Positions 24,520 to 33,077 of a DNA stretch of 64,000 bases are shown in pieces. The stretch's first letter is position 1, and every line of letters starts with the position of its first letter. The stretch is from Flavisphingomonas formosensis (GTDB lineage Bacteria; Pseudomonadota; Alphaproteobacteria; Sphingomonadales; Sphingomonadaceae). The DNA is taken from positions 106,711 to 170,710 of the forward strand of contig NZ_WRPK01000014.1 in NCBI RefSeq assembly GCF_009755815.1, read 5' to 3'. Below the pieces are notes generated by a model that was given only the letters and a program-made list of their open reading frames with translations, did not search any database and was not told the DNA's origin. A program made the position numbers and the translations under genes.

Positions 24520-24577
24520 CATCGCAGCATTTAATGTCCGCTGCGATGCAGAACGCTCCTAAATTCCGCTGAATTTA
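24520..24577. promoter_or_regulatory. Inverted repeats upstream of AT-hook gene
   Basis: CATCGCAGC/GCTGCGATG (24,520-24,548, 11-base spacer) and TAAATTC/GAATTTA (24,560-24,577, 4-base spacer) lie 70-125 bases before the AT-hook gene. Their position suits operators, or core/arm sites for site-specific recombination at the prophage end. Confidence 0.35.
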
Positions 24578-24644
24578 ACTTCCTTGCTTGTTCCGCGAAT
24601 CGGATGGCATCGTTGCGCTCGATCCTGACCACGGAGGTTGTGTA

Positions 24645-25307
24645 ATGAGTAGCACGAAGCGACCGCGAGGACGACCGAAAGGTAGCGGCATTGATGATAG
24701 TGCCGTCCTAATTCGAGTGGCGGACATGATCCTCAAAGATAGCTCGTTGAAGCCGGCTACGGCTTTCAAGCGAATCGACAGCACCTTTGGTGATTCGACG
24801 ATCCGACGGCTTGGGCGAAAATGGAGGAGCAAGCAAAGTGTGCTGCTCTCCACGGCGAGAGAGAAGGCAATAGGTTCTGCTGTCCGCGCTGCTGAGCGTC
24901 CATTCAGAGATGTGGCTCAGCCTCGCATCGGCGCCTCAAATGACTACCTTGCCGCCGTTGTGATGGCACAACCGTTCGAGCAGCGGCATGCCAAAGCCAT
25001 CGAAGCAGCGGCGCGCTTTGAGGAGCACCGAGCCAAGGCAGTTGGGGCGGCTTTGCGATTCGATCAGCAGCAAGCCAACGCGATCGAAGCAGCAAAGCGA
25101 TTTGATCAGGCGCATGCGCTGGCGGTCGGCGCCGCGTTGGATAGAATCAACAAAGAGATTGCCCAAGCGGTGGGTCGCACTCGCGATGGAGCGAACTACG
25201 CCTCTCTTACAACGATCCCCCTCGCTGAAAGCACTCAGACGCTCCAGCGAATTGCTGAGGCAAGGCTGTCACCGTGGCAACCAACTATCGCAGGGTTGGC
25301 GCGATAA
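24645..25307 (+). CDS. AT-hook protein with four 14-residue repeats
   Basis: A 220-residue basic protein with GGAGG eight bases before the ATG. Residues 5-14 contain an AT-hook (KRPRGRPKGS). Residues about 24-65 look like a helix-turn-helix (ATAFKRIDSTFGDSTIRRLGR). Residues 116-171 comprise four 14-residue repeats with the pattern A-x-A-[IV]-[EG]-A-A-x-x-[RF]-[DEI], i.e. a regular Ala-rich amphipathic helix. A related Ala-rich stretch lies near 72-85. No known family is recognised. It is the last phage gene, its TAA abutting comM. A role in DNA architecture or excision is inferred from this position. Confidence 0.65.
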   Translation: MSSTKRPRGRPKGSGIDDSAVLIRVADMILKDSSLKPATAFKRIDSTFGDSTIRRLGRKWRSKQSVLLSTAREKAIGSAVRAAERPFRDVAQPRIGASNDYLAAVVMAQPFEQRHAKAIEAAARFEEHRAKAVGAALRFDQQQANAIEAAKRFDQAHALAVGAALDRINKEIAQAVGRTRDGANYASLTTIPLAESTQTLQRIAEARLSPWQPTIAGLAR

Positions 25308-25320
25308 CACCTTTCACAAT
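25300..25320. other. Right prophage-comM junction
   Basis: The phage gene stop (25,305-25,307) is followed within a codon or so by the ComM frame, which reads HNLLMIGPPGAGKS from 25,315. ComM proteins normally have a Gly-Gly-His before NLL, so host sequence resumes at about 25,312-25,317. The exact core repeat cannot be defined without the left junction. Confidence 0.7.
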
Positions 25321-26196
25321 CTGCTGATGATCGGCCCGCCCGGCGCTGGCAAGTCGCTGCTCGCGGCCTGCCTGCCCGGCATCCTGCCCGATCTGGTGGC
25401 GGAGGAGGCGCTGGAGGTGTCGATGGTCGCCTCGGTGGCTGGCGAATTGCAGGAGGGGCGGCTGATTCGCTCGCGCCCATTCCGCAGCCCGCATCATTCG
25501 GCTTCGATGGCGGCGCTGGTTGGCGGCGGTCTCAAGGTGCGTCCGGGCGAGGTGAGCCTGGCGCATCTCGGCGTGCTCTTTCTGGACGAACTGCCGGAAT
25601 TTCAGCGAACCGTGCTGGATTCGCTGCGTCAACCGCTCGAAACAGGACGCGTCTCTGTCGCGCGCGCCAATGCGCACGTCACCTTTCCCGCCCGGGTTCA
25701 GCTCGTCGCGGCGATGAATCCGTGTCGCTGCGGCCATCTCGGCGATGCCGCGCTCGCCTGTTCACGGGCGCCGCGCTGCGCGTCGGACTATCAGGCGAAG
25801 GTCTCCGGCCCGCTGCTCGACCGAATCGACCTCCATGTCGAGGTGCAGCCGGTGTCGGCTGCGGACCTCGTCCTGCCGCCGCCGGCGGAGGGATCGGCCG
25901 AGGTAGCGGCGCGGGTTAAGGCGGCACGGGATATACAGACCGCACGTTATGTCGGCGAGGCGGCGCGCACCAATGCGGAAGCGGACGGCGCGTTGCTCGA
26001 CAAGGTCGCAAAGCCCGACGAGTCCGGCACCAAACTGCTCGGCCAGGCGGCCGAGGCGATGCGTCTGTCCGCCCGCGGCTATCATCGCGTGCTGCGCGTC
26101 GCGCGCACCATTGCCGATCTTTCCGGCTCGCAGGACGTGACGCGGGTCCACATTGCCGAGGCTCTGAGCTATCGGAGGCGCGCGCCGGTGAACTGA
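25309..26196 (+). pseudogene. comM: comM 3' part, split by the prophage
   Basis: About 295 codons of the Mg-chelatase-like AAA+ ATPase ComM/YifB. Visible parts are the Walker A GPPGAGKS right at the junction, LGVLFLDELPEF (Walker B), FPARVQLVAAMNPCRCG with the zinc-like cysteine set, and the C-terminal lid with RLSARGYHRVLRVARTIADL. ComM is a helicase that aids branch migration in natural transformation. The N-terminal part and start lie beyond the prophage, so the gene is interrupted in this lysogen. Excision should restore it. No start suited to independent expression is seen. Confidence 0.9.
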
Positions 26197-26885
26197 CGCG
26201 TGGGCGGCTCAGGCTGCCGGGCCCATCGGTATGGAGATGCTGCATCGGATGGGTCTGTCCGACCTGTTGACGCCGGCTCGTCCGCCCTCCGGTCCATAGC
26301 GCAGTCACGTTGACCGAACCGCCGGCGCATCGCCCGTCGCGAAACCAGGCAGTCCTTCCTCATGCTCATTTCCGAAAAATGCGCGTGCCATGGTGCCGCT
26401 GGATCTTGAAACTTGCATTATCTTGCAATTTTAGGGCGATCGCCACGGGGCTGTGCCCCGAATGTCACAGCTCGTGCGAGAATGGCTGGTTTCGGCGTCT
26501 AGGCGGATTAAGCCGTCCAGCCGTTTCTCGTCATTTTGCGAGAAAATGCCCGTTTCCGGGTGTCTTTTTCGCGAACGCAGTGCAGGATTCAGCGCTTGCC
26601 AAGCGGGAGGTTCCTCCTCTAAACGTGCACTCAAGACTATTTTTAAAGCGGTGAACTCTACATCGCGGTACAAAATCAATAAAGATCCGGAAGGGCTCGC
26701 GCTCCGGGGCGGGGCTTGCCGTGGTCGGCCGTTTGGGAAGGTGAGGATGTCGAGGGCTGTCCTGTCTGGATCATCTTTTCTCCGTTCGCGCCGCGCCCGC
26801 ATGGCGCGGCGGCGGCGGTTCTTTTCTTGACGTCATTTGCACTTCGATCGGGTCATCGACCCGAAGGTTGGGAAGGATTGCGAAC
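26197..26885. other. Intergenic region between comM and TonB receptor
   Basis: Nothing coding is convincing here; both strands hold only low-complexity GC-rich frames. A 6-bp hairpin CGGGGC-TGT-GCCCCG lies at 26,446-26,460. A 9-bp perfect hairpin (26,789-26,797 with 26,803-26,811, loop CGCAT) with a T-rich stretch nine bases later could be a weak terminator or leader attenuator ahead of the receptor gene. The AT-rich stretch at about 26,635-26,690 is the likeliest promoter zone. Confidence 0.5.
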
Positions 26886-29360
26886 ATGAAAGCCCGTTTT
26901 ACCCCTTATGTCCTGGCGACCGCCTTGTGCGGTGCGGGGGCGTTCCTCGTGGCAGCGCCTGCCGCCGCGCAGGACAGCAGCGCCGCGAGCCCCGCTCCCG
27001 CTGTACCGGCTACTGCCGCCGAAGGGGCGGGCCTGCAGGATATCGTCGTGACGGCGCAGCGCCGTGTGCAGAATCTGCAGGATGTGCCGCTGTCGATCGT
27101 GGCGATCACGCCGGATGCGCTCAAGCGTACGGGCGTCGCCGACATTAGAGCGCTCAACAACATGATCCCCAACGCAGTGATCGAGCCGGTCGGTCTCTTC
27201 CCGGGCGTCGCCTCGCTCTCGATCCGCGGCGTCGGCGTCAGCGGCATCGAAAGCTTCGCCGATCCGGAAGTCGCCGTGTATATCAACGGCATCTACCAGG
27301 CCCGCAATGTGAACGCGCTGAGTTCCACGCTCGACGTGTCCTCGATCGAGGTTCTGCGCGGTCCGCAGGGCACGCTGTTCGGCCGCAATGCCTTCTCCGG
27401 CGCCATCTCGCTGCGCACCAACAAGCCGGACCTCAACGCGCTCGGCGGTAGTCTATCGGTCAACTACGGCAATATGGACAAGCTCGACGTCGATGGCGTC
27501 CTCAACGTTCCGCTGGTCAATGACAAGCTGGCGGCACGAGTCGCCGTTCGCTACCACAAGTTCGGTGGCTATCTGAAGAATTCGGGTCTTGTTCCCGATG
27601 CCAGCGATCCCACCGGCGGCCCCATTTATGATTCCAGCCTCGCCGGAAAACGGATGAGCAAGGAAAAGTCGATCTACATTCGGCCGACCATTCGCTATCA
27701 GCCGAACGATCAGTGGGACATCACCCTGTTCGGCGAATATTTCCGTGAGCGGAGCGACGCCTATTCGGCGGGCATGATCGTTCTGCCGACGGCGACCGGC
27801 ACCAATCAGGTGACGGCGACCAATCCTTTCGGCGATTCCAGCCTTGGCCTGCCGAGTGACGGCAGTGATCCGCGCGTCTCGGGTGGTCTTCGCGGCTCCG
27901 CTTATCCGGTCAACAATGACCAGTACAACATCACACTCGATGCCGCCTACAAGATCGACGATATCGGCACGATCCGCCTGCTGAGCAACTATAACCACGC
28001 GACGTCGCTCGGATGGGCCGATACGGACGGGTCGAACTATAACATCTTCTCGACCGAGCGGGCCGAAACCTACAGCGCCTATTCGAGCGAGCTGCAGTTC
28101 ACGTCCAGCTTCTCCGATAAGCTCGATCTCGTGGCCGGCCTTTATTATCTCTGGGATCATTACCAGACTTCGCAGTTGACCTTCAGCGCGGTCAACAATC
28201 CGTCGCTGTGGGCCGTCGCGCCGAGCCTCTCGAACACGGCCTGGAATCCGGGCTACATCAACAACGAAGGCAAGCGGAAGACCTGGGCAGCCTATGCGCA
28301 GGCCGAATATAAGATCACGCCGAAGTTCAGCTTCGTCCTCGGCGGCCGGTACAGCTGGGAACGTAAATATGACTATCGCGGCTTGAACATCTCGTTCAAC
28401 AGCACGGGTCTCACGCGGACGATCGATCTCGAGGATCATCTCTGGGGGACCAACACCTCGGCGATCTTCGGGCCGATTGCGAAGAACTGGAAGAGTTTCT
28501 CGCCGCGTATCGGTGTGAACTACAAGCTGGATCGCGACATCCTGTTGTTCGCCTTCTGGCAGCGCGCATTCAAGTCGGGTGGCTTCAATGCCAACTCGGC
28601 CAGCTCGATCGCATTCGATACCCCGTTCGGTCAGGAGCGGGACGACAACTTCGAAGTCGGCATCAAGAGCGACTTCCTGGATCATCGCCTGCGCGTGAAC
28701 CTCAACGCCTTCTACACGAAGTTCAAGGGCCTGCAGCGCAGTCTCGTCACGCCGACGCCGGCCGCGCCGAGCGGCATCACCACGGTCACGCAGAACCTGG
28801 CGAACATGGAGAGCTACGGTATCGAGGCCGAGATCGCGGCCCGCGTGACGTCGACCTGGACGCTCTTTCTGAACGCCGGCTGGAACAAGGCGAAGTACAC
28901 CTCCTATTGCGCGGATCTCGACGGCGCGTCCGCTTCGCCGACCGCGGGCCGTGCCGTATGCGGCAATGCCACGCAGATCACCAGCACGACCTATCTGTAT
29001 CCGCAGGATTATTCGAACCTGAGGCCGCTTCGCGCACCGCGCTGGGATGTGACCGGTGGCGTCACCAAGGTAGTCCCGATCAACGACGATACCAAGGCGA
29101 CGTTCAACACCAGCCTTAACTATCGCAGCTCGATGTATGTCCAGCTGCTCAACGTCCCTTACTCCTATCGTCCGCGTCAATATACGTGGGACTCGAGCCT
29201 CGAGTTCAGCTTCGATCGCGGCAAATACAGCCTCAACTTCTGGGGCAAGAACCTGACCAATCAGATCGAGATCCTGAACTATCTGCCGGTCAGCGGCTTT
29301 GCCGACTACAACATCACGCCGCCACGCACCTACGGTGTCACCGGTACCGTGAAGTTTTGA
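26886..29360 (+). CDS. TonB-dependent outer-membrane receptor
   Basis: An 824-residue receptor. Signal peptide to about residue 29 (VAAPAAAQ). A TonB-box-like DIVVTAQRR lies at about 50-58. The plug domain (about 60-175) includes VEVLRGPQGTLFGRNAFSGAI; the rest is a 22-strand-type barrel ending in TYGVTGTVKF with terminal Phe. GGAAGG precedes the ATG at 26,886, preferred over an in-frame GTG upstream. This subtype is numerous in sphingomonads and imports varied large organic nutrients rather than siderophores alone; the substrate is not evident. A strong terminator follows, so it is monocistronic. Confidence 0.92.
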   Translation: MKARFTPYVLATALCGAGAFLVAAPAAAQDSSAASPAPAVPATAAEGAGLQDIVVTAQRRVQNLQDVPLSIVAITPDALKRTGVADIRALNNMIPNAVIEPVGLFPGVASLSIRGVGVSGIESFADPEVAVYINGIYQARNVNALSSTLDVSSIEVLRGPQGTLFGRNAFSGAISLRTNKPDLNALGGSLSVNYGNMDKLDVDGVLNVPLVNDKLAARVAVRYHKFGGYLKNSGLVPDASDPTGGPIYDSSLAGKRMSKEKSIYIRPTIRYQPNDQWDITLFGEYFRERSDAYSAGMIVLPTATGTNQVTATNPFGDSSLGLPSDGSDPRVSGGLRGSAYPVNNDQYNITLDAAYKIDDIGTIRLLSNYNHATSLGWADTDGSNYNIFSTERAETYSAYSSELQFTSSFSDKLDLVAGLYYLWDHYQTSQLTFSAVNNPSLWAVAPSLSNTAWNPGYINNEGKRKTWAAYAQAEYKITPKFSFVLGGRYSWERKYDYRGLNISFNSTGLTRTIDLEDHLWGTNTSAIFGPIAKNWKSFSPRIGVNYKLDRDILLFAFWQRAFKSGGFNANSASSIAFDTPFGQERDDNFEVGIKSDFLDHRLRVNLNAFYTKFKGLQRSLVTPTPAAPSGITTVTQNLANMESYGIEAEIAARVTSTWTLFLNAGWNKAKYTSYCADLDGASASPTAGRAVCGNATQITSTTYLYPQDYSNLRPLRAPRWDVTGGVTKVVPINDDTKATFNTSLNYRSSMYVQLLNVPYSYRPRQYTWDSSLEFSFDRGKYSLNFWGKNLTNQIEILNYLPVSGFADYNITPPRTYGVTGTVKF

Positions 29361-29438
29361 TGGCATAGCACCCGAAGCGTGGCTGGCCGGTCGGCCGCCT
29401 CGTGACGGACGCCGCGTGCGCATCGTGGTTTCGAGCGA

Positions 29439-29467
29439 GGGCTCCCGTACCGAACGGGGGCCCTTTT
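29439..29467 (+). terminator. Rho-independent terminator after TonB receptor
   Basis: A 10-bp stem (GGGCTCCCGT with ACGGGGGCCC, one G-T pair) around the loop ACCGA, followed by TTTT. It is about 80 bases after the receptor stop. Confidence 0.8.
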
Positions 29468-29558
29468 CGCTTGCCGGCAAGGCCGCATTGATCGCCGCGG
29501 CGGATCCGTCCAAAAGGCGCGCGGATCAGTGCCGATGACAGGGAGAGGCCGCCGCGCC

Positions 29559-29795
29559 ATGGCGATCATACGCGTATTCCGCCTCATGGAAGGCAAGCAG
29601 CGCCATATCGGCGATTATGATTTCGAGCATGTGCCGGCCAGCGGCAGCTTCATTTCGGTGAAGAGCGGGCAGGGGCGGCTGACGCTGAACGTGATGACCG
29701 TGGTGCATATCTGCGAACCGGACGAAGGCGAGCCTGCGGTGCAGCTCGTCGTCGAAACCTCGACCGACCGGATGATCAATCGATCGATGATGTAA
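29559..29795 (+). CDS. Conserved-looking small hypothetical protein
   Basis: A 78-residue protein starting MAIIRVFRLMEGKQRHIGDY; GGGAGAGG lies 13 bases upstream. A mixed alpha/beta pattern with central LTLNVMTVVHICEPD and a single Cys is visible. No membrane segment. I do not recognise the family; composition and codon use look genuine. It is flanked by a terminator on the left and a 131-base gap on the right, so it is probably monocistronic. Confidence 0.6.
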   Translation: MAIIRVFRLMEGKQRHIGDYDFEHVPASGSFISVKSGQGRLTLNVMTVVHICEPDEGEPAVQLVVETSTDRMINRSMM

Positions 29796-29926
29796 TTCGG
29801 GTTGCCGGTTCCGGCTTTCCGGCGGCCTGTGCGCATTGTTGCCTGCAAACGAAAAGCAGGAGATAGTCGTATCGCTCCGGCAGGTCGGTCGTCAATGGCC
29901 GGCGCCGCAAGTAAAGGAGAGCGGGA

Positions 29927-30367
29927 ATGGAATGGATGCTGCTGCCGTTTCGCCGTTATGCGCAATTCTCCGGCCGGTCACGCCGCAAGGAATTCTGGTA
30001 CTTCACCCTCTTTGTCTTCGTCGTGAGCCTCATTCTTTCGGCGTTGGATTCCGCCCTAGGCCTCGGCGGGTCGACGACACGCGAGTTCAATCGAACATCC
30101 ATGGGCATGAGCGCCTATTATGGCTCGTCCGGCGGCCTGCTCAGCGGCATTTTTTCGTTGGCGGCGCTGATACCGTCCCTGGCCGTCTCGGTACGCCGGC
30201 TGCATGATACGGATCGATCGGGCTGGTGGCTATTGCTGATGTTCCTCCCGATCATCGGCTGGATCATCCTTCTCGTCTTCTACCTTACCGATGGATCCCG
30301 CGGCACCAACCGCTTCGGTCCCGATCCCAAGGAAACGCCGGCGGACATCGCCGAAACCTTCCGCTGA
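29927..30367 (+). CDS. DUF805 family membrane protein
   Basis: A 146-residue inner-membrane protein with helices at about 24-45, 75-92 and 103-122. The DUF805 signature is present: an N-terminal YAQFSGRSRRKEFWYF and RRLHDTDRSGWWLL before the last helix. The function of the family is unknown. A GGAG Shine-Dalgarno precedes the ATG. It converges on the ABC-F gene with a 12-base gap. Confidence 0.88.
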   Translation: MEWMLLPFRRYAQFSGRSRRKEFWYFTLFVFVVSLILSALDSALGLGGSTTREFNRTSMGMSAYYGSSGGLLSGIFSLAALIPSLAVSVRRLHDTDRSGWWLLLMFLPIIGWIILLVFYLTDGSRGTNRFGPDPKETPADIAETFR

Positions 30368-30379
30368 TCCGCATGGCGC

Positions 30380-31957
30380 TCAGCCGAGTTCAATCCGTTC
30401 CTCGATGCCGATCGCATCGAGGAACGCGGCGTCATGGCTGACGATCAGCAGGGCGCCGTCATAGTCGCGTAGCGATGCCTCCAGCGTTTCGATCGCCTCG
30501 ATGTCGAGATGGTTGGTCGGCTCGTCGAGGATCAGCAGTTGCGGGGGCGGCGATCCGGCGGTCGCGATGGCGAGCCCGGCGCGCAGCCGTTCGCCGCCGC
30601 TCAGCGTCCCTGCAGCGCGTAGCGCATCGCGATTGCGGAAGGCGAAACGCGCGAGCACCGCATGGGCTTCGTTCGGATTCAGCGCCGGATGACGGCGGCG
30701 CAGATTGGTGACGAGATCCGCCATGGGATCCAGCAGCGCGGCGTGCTGGTCCAGCATCGTGATCGCGCCCGGCCTGCGCTGCACGCTGCCCGAACTGGGG
30801 TCGATCGCGCCGGTGGCGAGATGCAGCAGGCTGGTCTTGCCCGCCCCGTTGCGACCGGCAAGGGCGATACGCCGTGGCCCGCGCAGCGTGAAGGAAAGCG
30901 GGCCGAAGATGCGGCGGCCGTCGCGCTCCAGCACGACCTTGTCGAACGCCAGCAGCATGCGCTCGGCAGGAAGGCCCGTTCGGGGCAGGTCGATGTGCAG
31001 CGGGGTCAGCCGCTCGACCCGCGCGTCGGCCTCCGCCCGCGCTGTCTCGGCCTCGCCCACCAAGCGCGCCGCGAGATGGTTGTCCCGCCCGCCGCTATTC
31101 TCCGCGCGTTCGCGCTGGCCGCCGAGGAACAGCCGGCTCTCGCCGCCTTTGGCCGCCCAGGCGCTGCCGCTCTTGTCGCGCCGCGCCTTGCGTTCGGCCT
31201 GGCGCTGGATGGCAAGCTTCTGGGCCTTGAGGGCCTGATCCGCGCGCGTGAGATCGGCCTCGGCCTGCATTCGTTCCGCTTCGCGCGCGGCGGCGAAGGC
31301 GGACCAGCCGCCGCCGAAGAGCGTGACGCCGACCGGCGAGAGATGCACGATGCGATCGACATGCTCCAGCAGCATGCGATCGTGGCTTGCGACGACCGCG
31401 CCGCCGCGCCAGCCCTCCAGCAATGCGGCGATCGCGGCCCTGCCGTCTTTGTCCAGATTGTTGGTCGGCTCGTCGAGCAGCAGCAGTTCCGGTGCCTCGA
31501 CGAGCAGCCGCGCGATGCCGAGCCGCGTGCGTTCCCCGCCGCTGAGCGAAGCGCAGGGCCGCGCGAGATCGAGCCCGTCGAGGCCGACCTCCGCCAGCGC
31601 TTCGGCAAGCCGGGTCGGCAGCATCCAATCCGCCTCGGCCATGTCCTCGGCGGTGCCGAGGCCGCGATCGAGCCGGTCCAGCCGCGCCAGCGCCTCGTCG
31701 ATCCCGAGCGCATCCGCCCCCGAAACCCCGGCCGCCGGCTGGATCTGGCGCAACATTCCGACGCGCGCCTGGCACACGATGCTGCCGGCCGCCGGCTCCG
31801 CCGTGCCTGCGATCATCGCGAGCAAGGTGGATTTGCCCGCGCCGTTACGCCCGACGAGCCCGACCGTTTCGCGTCCGAGCGCGAGCGTCAGTCCGGAAAA
31901 AAGAGAGCGTCCGTCAGCGGTGGCGGCGGAAACGGAATCGAGCGTGAGAAGCGACAT
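30380..31957 (-). CDS. ABC-F family ATPase
   Basis: A 525-residue cytosolic protein with two ABC cassettes and no membrane segments. Cassette 1: Walker A GRNGAGKST (36-44), signature LSGGERTRLGIA (138-149), Walker B LLLLDEPTNNLD (158-169). A charged linker lies at about 225-340. Cassette 2: Walker A GRNGAGKTS (368-376), signature LSGGERLRAGL, then LLILDEPTNHLD. ABC-F proteins act on ribosomes as translation factors or antibiotic-resistance factors. This one is of the short Uup/YheS-like type; the subfamily is not certain. Confidence 0.9.
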   Translation of the reverse strand: MSLLTLDSVSAATADGRSLFSGLTLALGRETVGLVGRNGAGKSTLLAMIAGTAEPAAGSIVCQARVGMLRQIQPAAGVSGADALGIDEALARLDRLDRGLGTAEDMAEADWMLPTRLAEALAEVGLDGLDLARPCASLSGGERTRLGIARLLVEAPELLLLDEPTNNLDKDGRAAIAALLEGWRGGAVVASHDRMLLEHVDRIVHLSPVGVTLFGGGWSAFAAAREAERMQAEADLTRADQALKAQKLAIQRQAERKARRDKSGSAWAAKGGESRLFLGGQRERAENSGGRDNHLAARLVGEAETARAEADARVERLTPLHIDLPRTGLPAERMLLAFDKVVLERDGRRIFGPLSFTLRGPRRIALAGRNGAGKTSLLHLATGAIDPSSGSVQRRPGAITMLDQHAALLDPMADLVTNLRRRHPALNPNEAHAVLARFAFRNRDALRAAGTLSGGERLRAGLAIATAGSPPPQLLILDEPTNHLDIEAIETLEASLRDYDGALLIVSHDAAFLDAIGIEERIELG

Positions 31958-32042
31958 GGGACACCTGGACAGCGAGGAAACGATCGAAACGGTTCGCTTC
32001 CTTGTCCAACTTGTCCTCCATCGGCTCGATTGAGCCTCTCAG

Positions 32043-32978
32043 CTAGGCGCTCGCCGACGACTTCGCAACCCTGGACGGTGGATCGGGGCGGTCGGCCTTT
32101 ACGAAATCGACGAATGCGCGCAGCGGCGCGGGCATCAGCCGGCGGCTTGGATAATAGAGGGACGGACCGGGAAAATCTTCCGTCCAATCCTCCAGCACGC
32201 GGATCAGCGTGCCCCTGGCGAAGCTGTCCGCCAGCGTATCCTCGAAGGTGGCGATGAGACCAAGCCCGGCCTCAGCCGCGGCGAGAGCCATCTCGATCGA
32301 TGAGGCGATCAGGGGGCCGTCCGGCGCGATGCGGAACCGCCTTCCGCTTCGTTCGAGATCCCAGATGGCCAGGCTGCCGCTCGCGAAGCGATGGCCGATA
32401 CGGGCGTGGTCGGCCAGGTCTCGCGGGTGGCGCGGGGTGCCGTGCCGGGCGAGATAGGCGGGGGCGCCGCCGACCGCGAAACGCTGTCGCGCGGGGCCGA
32501 TCGGCACGGCGATCATGTCGCGGGCGATGCTTTCCTCATAACGGATGCCGGCATCGAAACCGGCGGCCAATATGTCCACGAACATGTCCTGCGCGGACAC
32601 CTCCAGGCGGACGCCGGGATGGGCGAGGAGGAATCGTGCGGCGATCGGCGGCAATATGTGGCGCGCGACGATAGTCGGCACATTGAGCCGCAGCGTTCCC
32701 GTCGGCCGATCTGCATCCGCGCCGGCGCCGTCGATGGCGTCGCCGATCTCGCTGAGGGCGGGTCGCAACCGTTCGAGCAGCCGCTTGCCCGCCTCGGTCG
32801 GCGTCACGCTCCTTGTCGTGCGGTTGAGCAGGCGCACGCCCAGATCGGCTTCCAGCCGCCGCATCGCATCGCTGAGCGACGAGGCGGACAGGCCCCGCTT
32901 CTGGGCGGCGACGCGGAAGCCGCCTGCGTCGGCAATGGCCGAGAAGAGCGCGATATCGTCGAGGCTGGGTGTCGCCAT
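32043..32978 (-). CDS. LysR-type transcriptional regulator
   Basis: A 311-residue regulator. The winged HTH is at residues 1-62 (DDIALFSAIADAGGFRVAAQ, then TRSVTPTEAGKRLLERL) and the effector-binding domain at about 90-295, with DILAAGFDAGIRY and an IGLIATFED-type segment. It is divergent from the aldo/keto reductase gene with about 100 bases between the starts, so it probably controls that gene and itself. The effector is unknown. Confidence 0.9.
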   Translation of the reverse strand: MATPSLDDIALFSAIADAGGFRVAAQKRGLSASSLSDAMRRLEADLGVRLLNRTTRSVTPTEAGKRLLERLRPALSEIGDAIDGAGADADRPTGTLRLNVPTIVARHILPPIAARFLLAHPGVRLEVSAQDMFVDILAAGFDAGIRYEESIARDMIAVPIGPARQRFAVGGAPAYLARHGTPRHPRDLADHARIGHRFASGSLAIWDLERSGRRFRIAPDGPLIASSIEMALAAAEAGLGLIATFEDTLADSFARGTLIRVLEDWTEDFPGPSLYYPSRRLMPAPLRAFVDFVKADRPDPPSRVAKSSASA

Positions 32979-33077
32979 TGTCCGGAATTCCGTACGGGTC
33001 GTTCTGATTTGATCCGCTTATCGCACGAAGTGCCGATCACCATAAAGAGGCCATCCGAAAGCCAGGAAGGACTCATC

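Larger units (their letters stand above)
23452..24644. other. Long non-coding, hairpin-rich phage segment
   Basis: About 1.2 kb without a convincing gene on either strand; short frames have unlikely composition and no ribosome binding sites. It holds an 18-bp inverted repeat (23,526-23,606), three further hairpins (23,835-23,972), direct GCTAAATT repeats near 24,270-24,295, a long imperfect inverted repeat (24,434-24,508), a 9-bp inverted repeat (24,520-24,548) and a 7-bp one (24,560-24,577). Candidates are small RNAs, integrase arm sites and operators of the adjacent DNA-binding protein. Confidence 0.5.
1..25308. mobile_element. Right-hand part of a podovirus-like prophage inserted in comM
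   Basis: Contiguous phage virion genes (terminase, portal, scaffold, coat, gp4/gp10-like connectors, ejection proteins, tail fibre, holin-like) run from about 1,048 to 18,889, with accessory genes on both sides. GC is visibly lower than in the DNA after 25,308. The right edge is set where the last phage gene stops (25,305-25,307) and the ComM reading frame resumes. The left edge, integrase and repressor are not in the window. All virion genes seen are open and full-length, so the element may be functional, but this cannot be shown without the left part. Confidence 0.93.

Noticed and set aside
22700..24640. Possible tRNA genes among the hairpins
   Set aside because: No cloverleaf with a proper anticodon stem, TTC arm and acceptor pairing could be assembled.
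23400..24640. CRISPR array
   Set aside because: Repeats are inverted or unique; no regularly spaced direct repeats of 24-40 bases.
1..25308. Transposable (Mu-like) prophage
   Set aside because: Virion genes are podovirus-like and no Mu-type transposase, gam or mom-like gene is visible; insertion by a site-specific integrase outside the window is more likely.
25309..26196. Independent short comM gene
   Set aside because: The visible part begins at the Walker A with no start codon or ribosome site in the right place, and matches only the 3' portion of the family.
26431..26830. Overlapping short frames on both strands before the first TonB receptor
   Set aside because: Arg/Ser-rich low-complexity translations with no start signals; treated as intergenic.
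27453..29513. Long open frame antisense to the first TonB receptor
   Set aside because: High-GC codon bias opens the complementary frame; composition is Arg/Ala/Asp-rich without domains, and the plus-strand receptor is clear.
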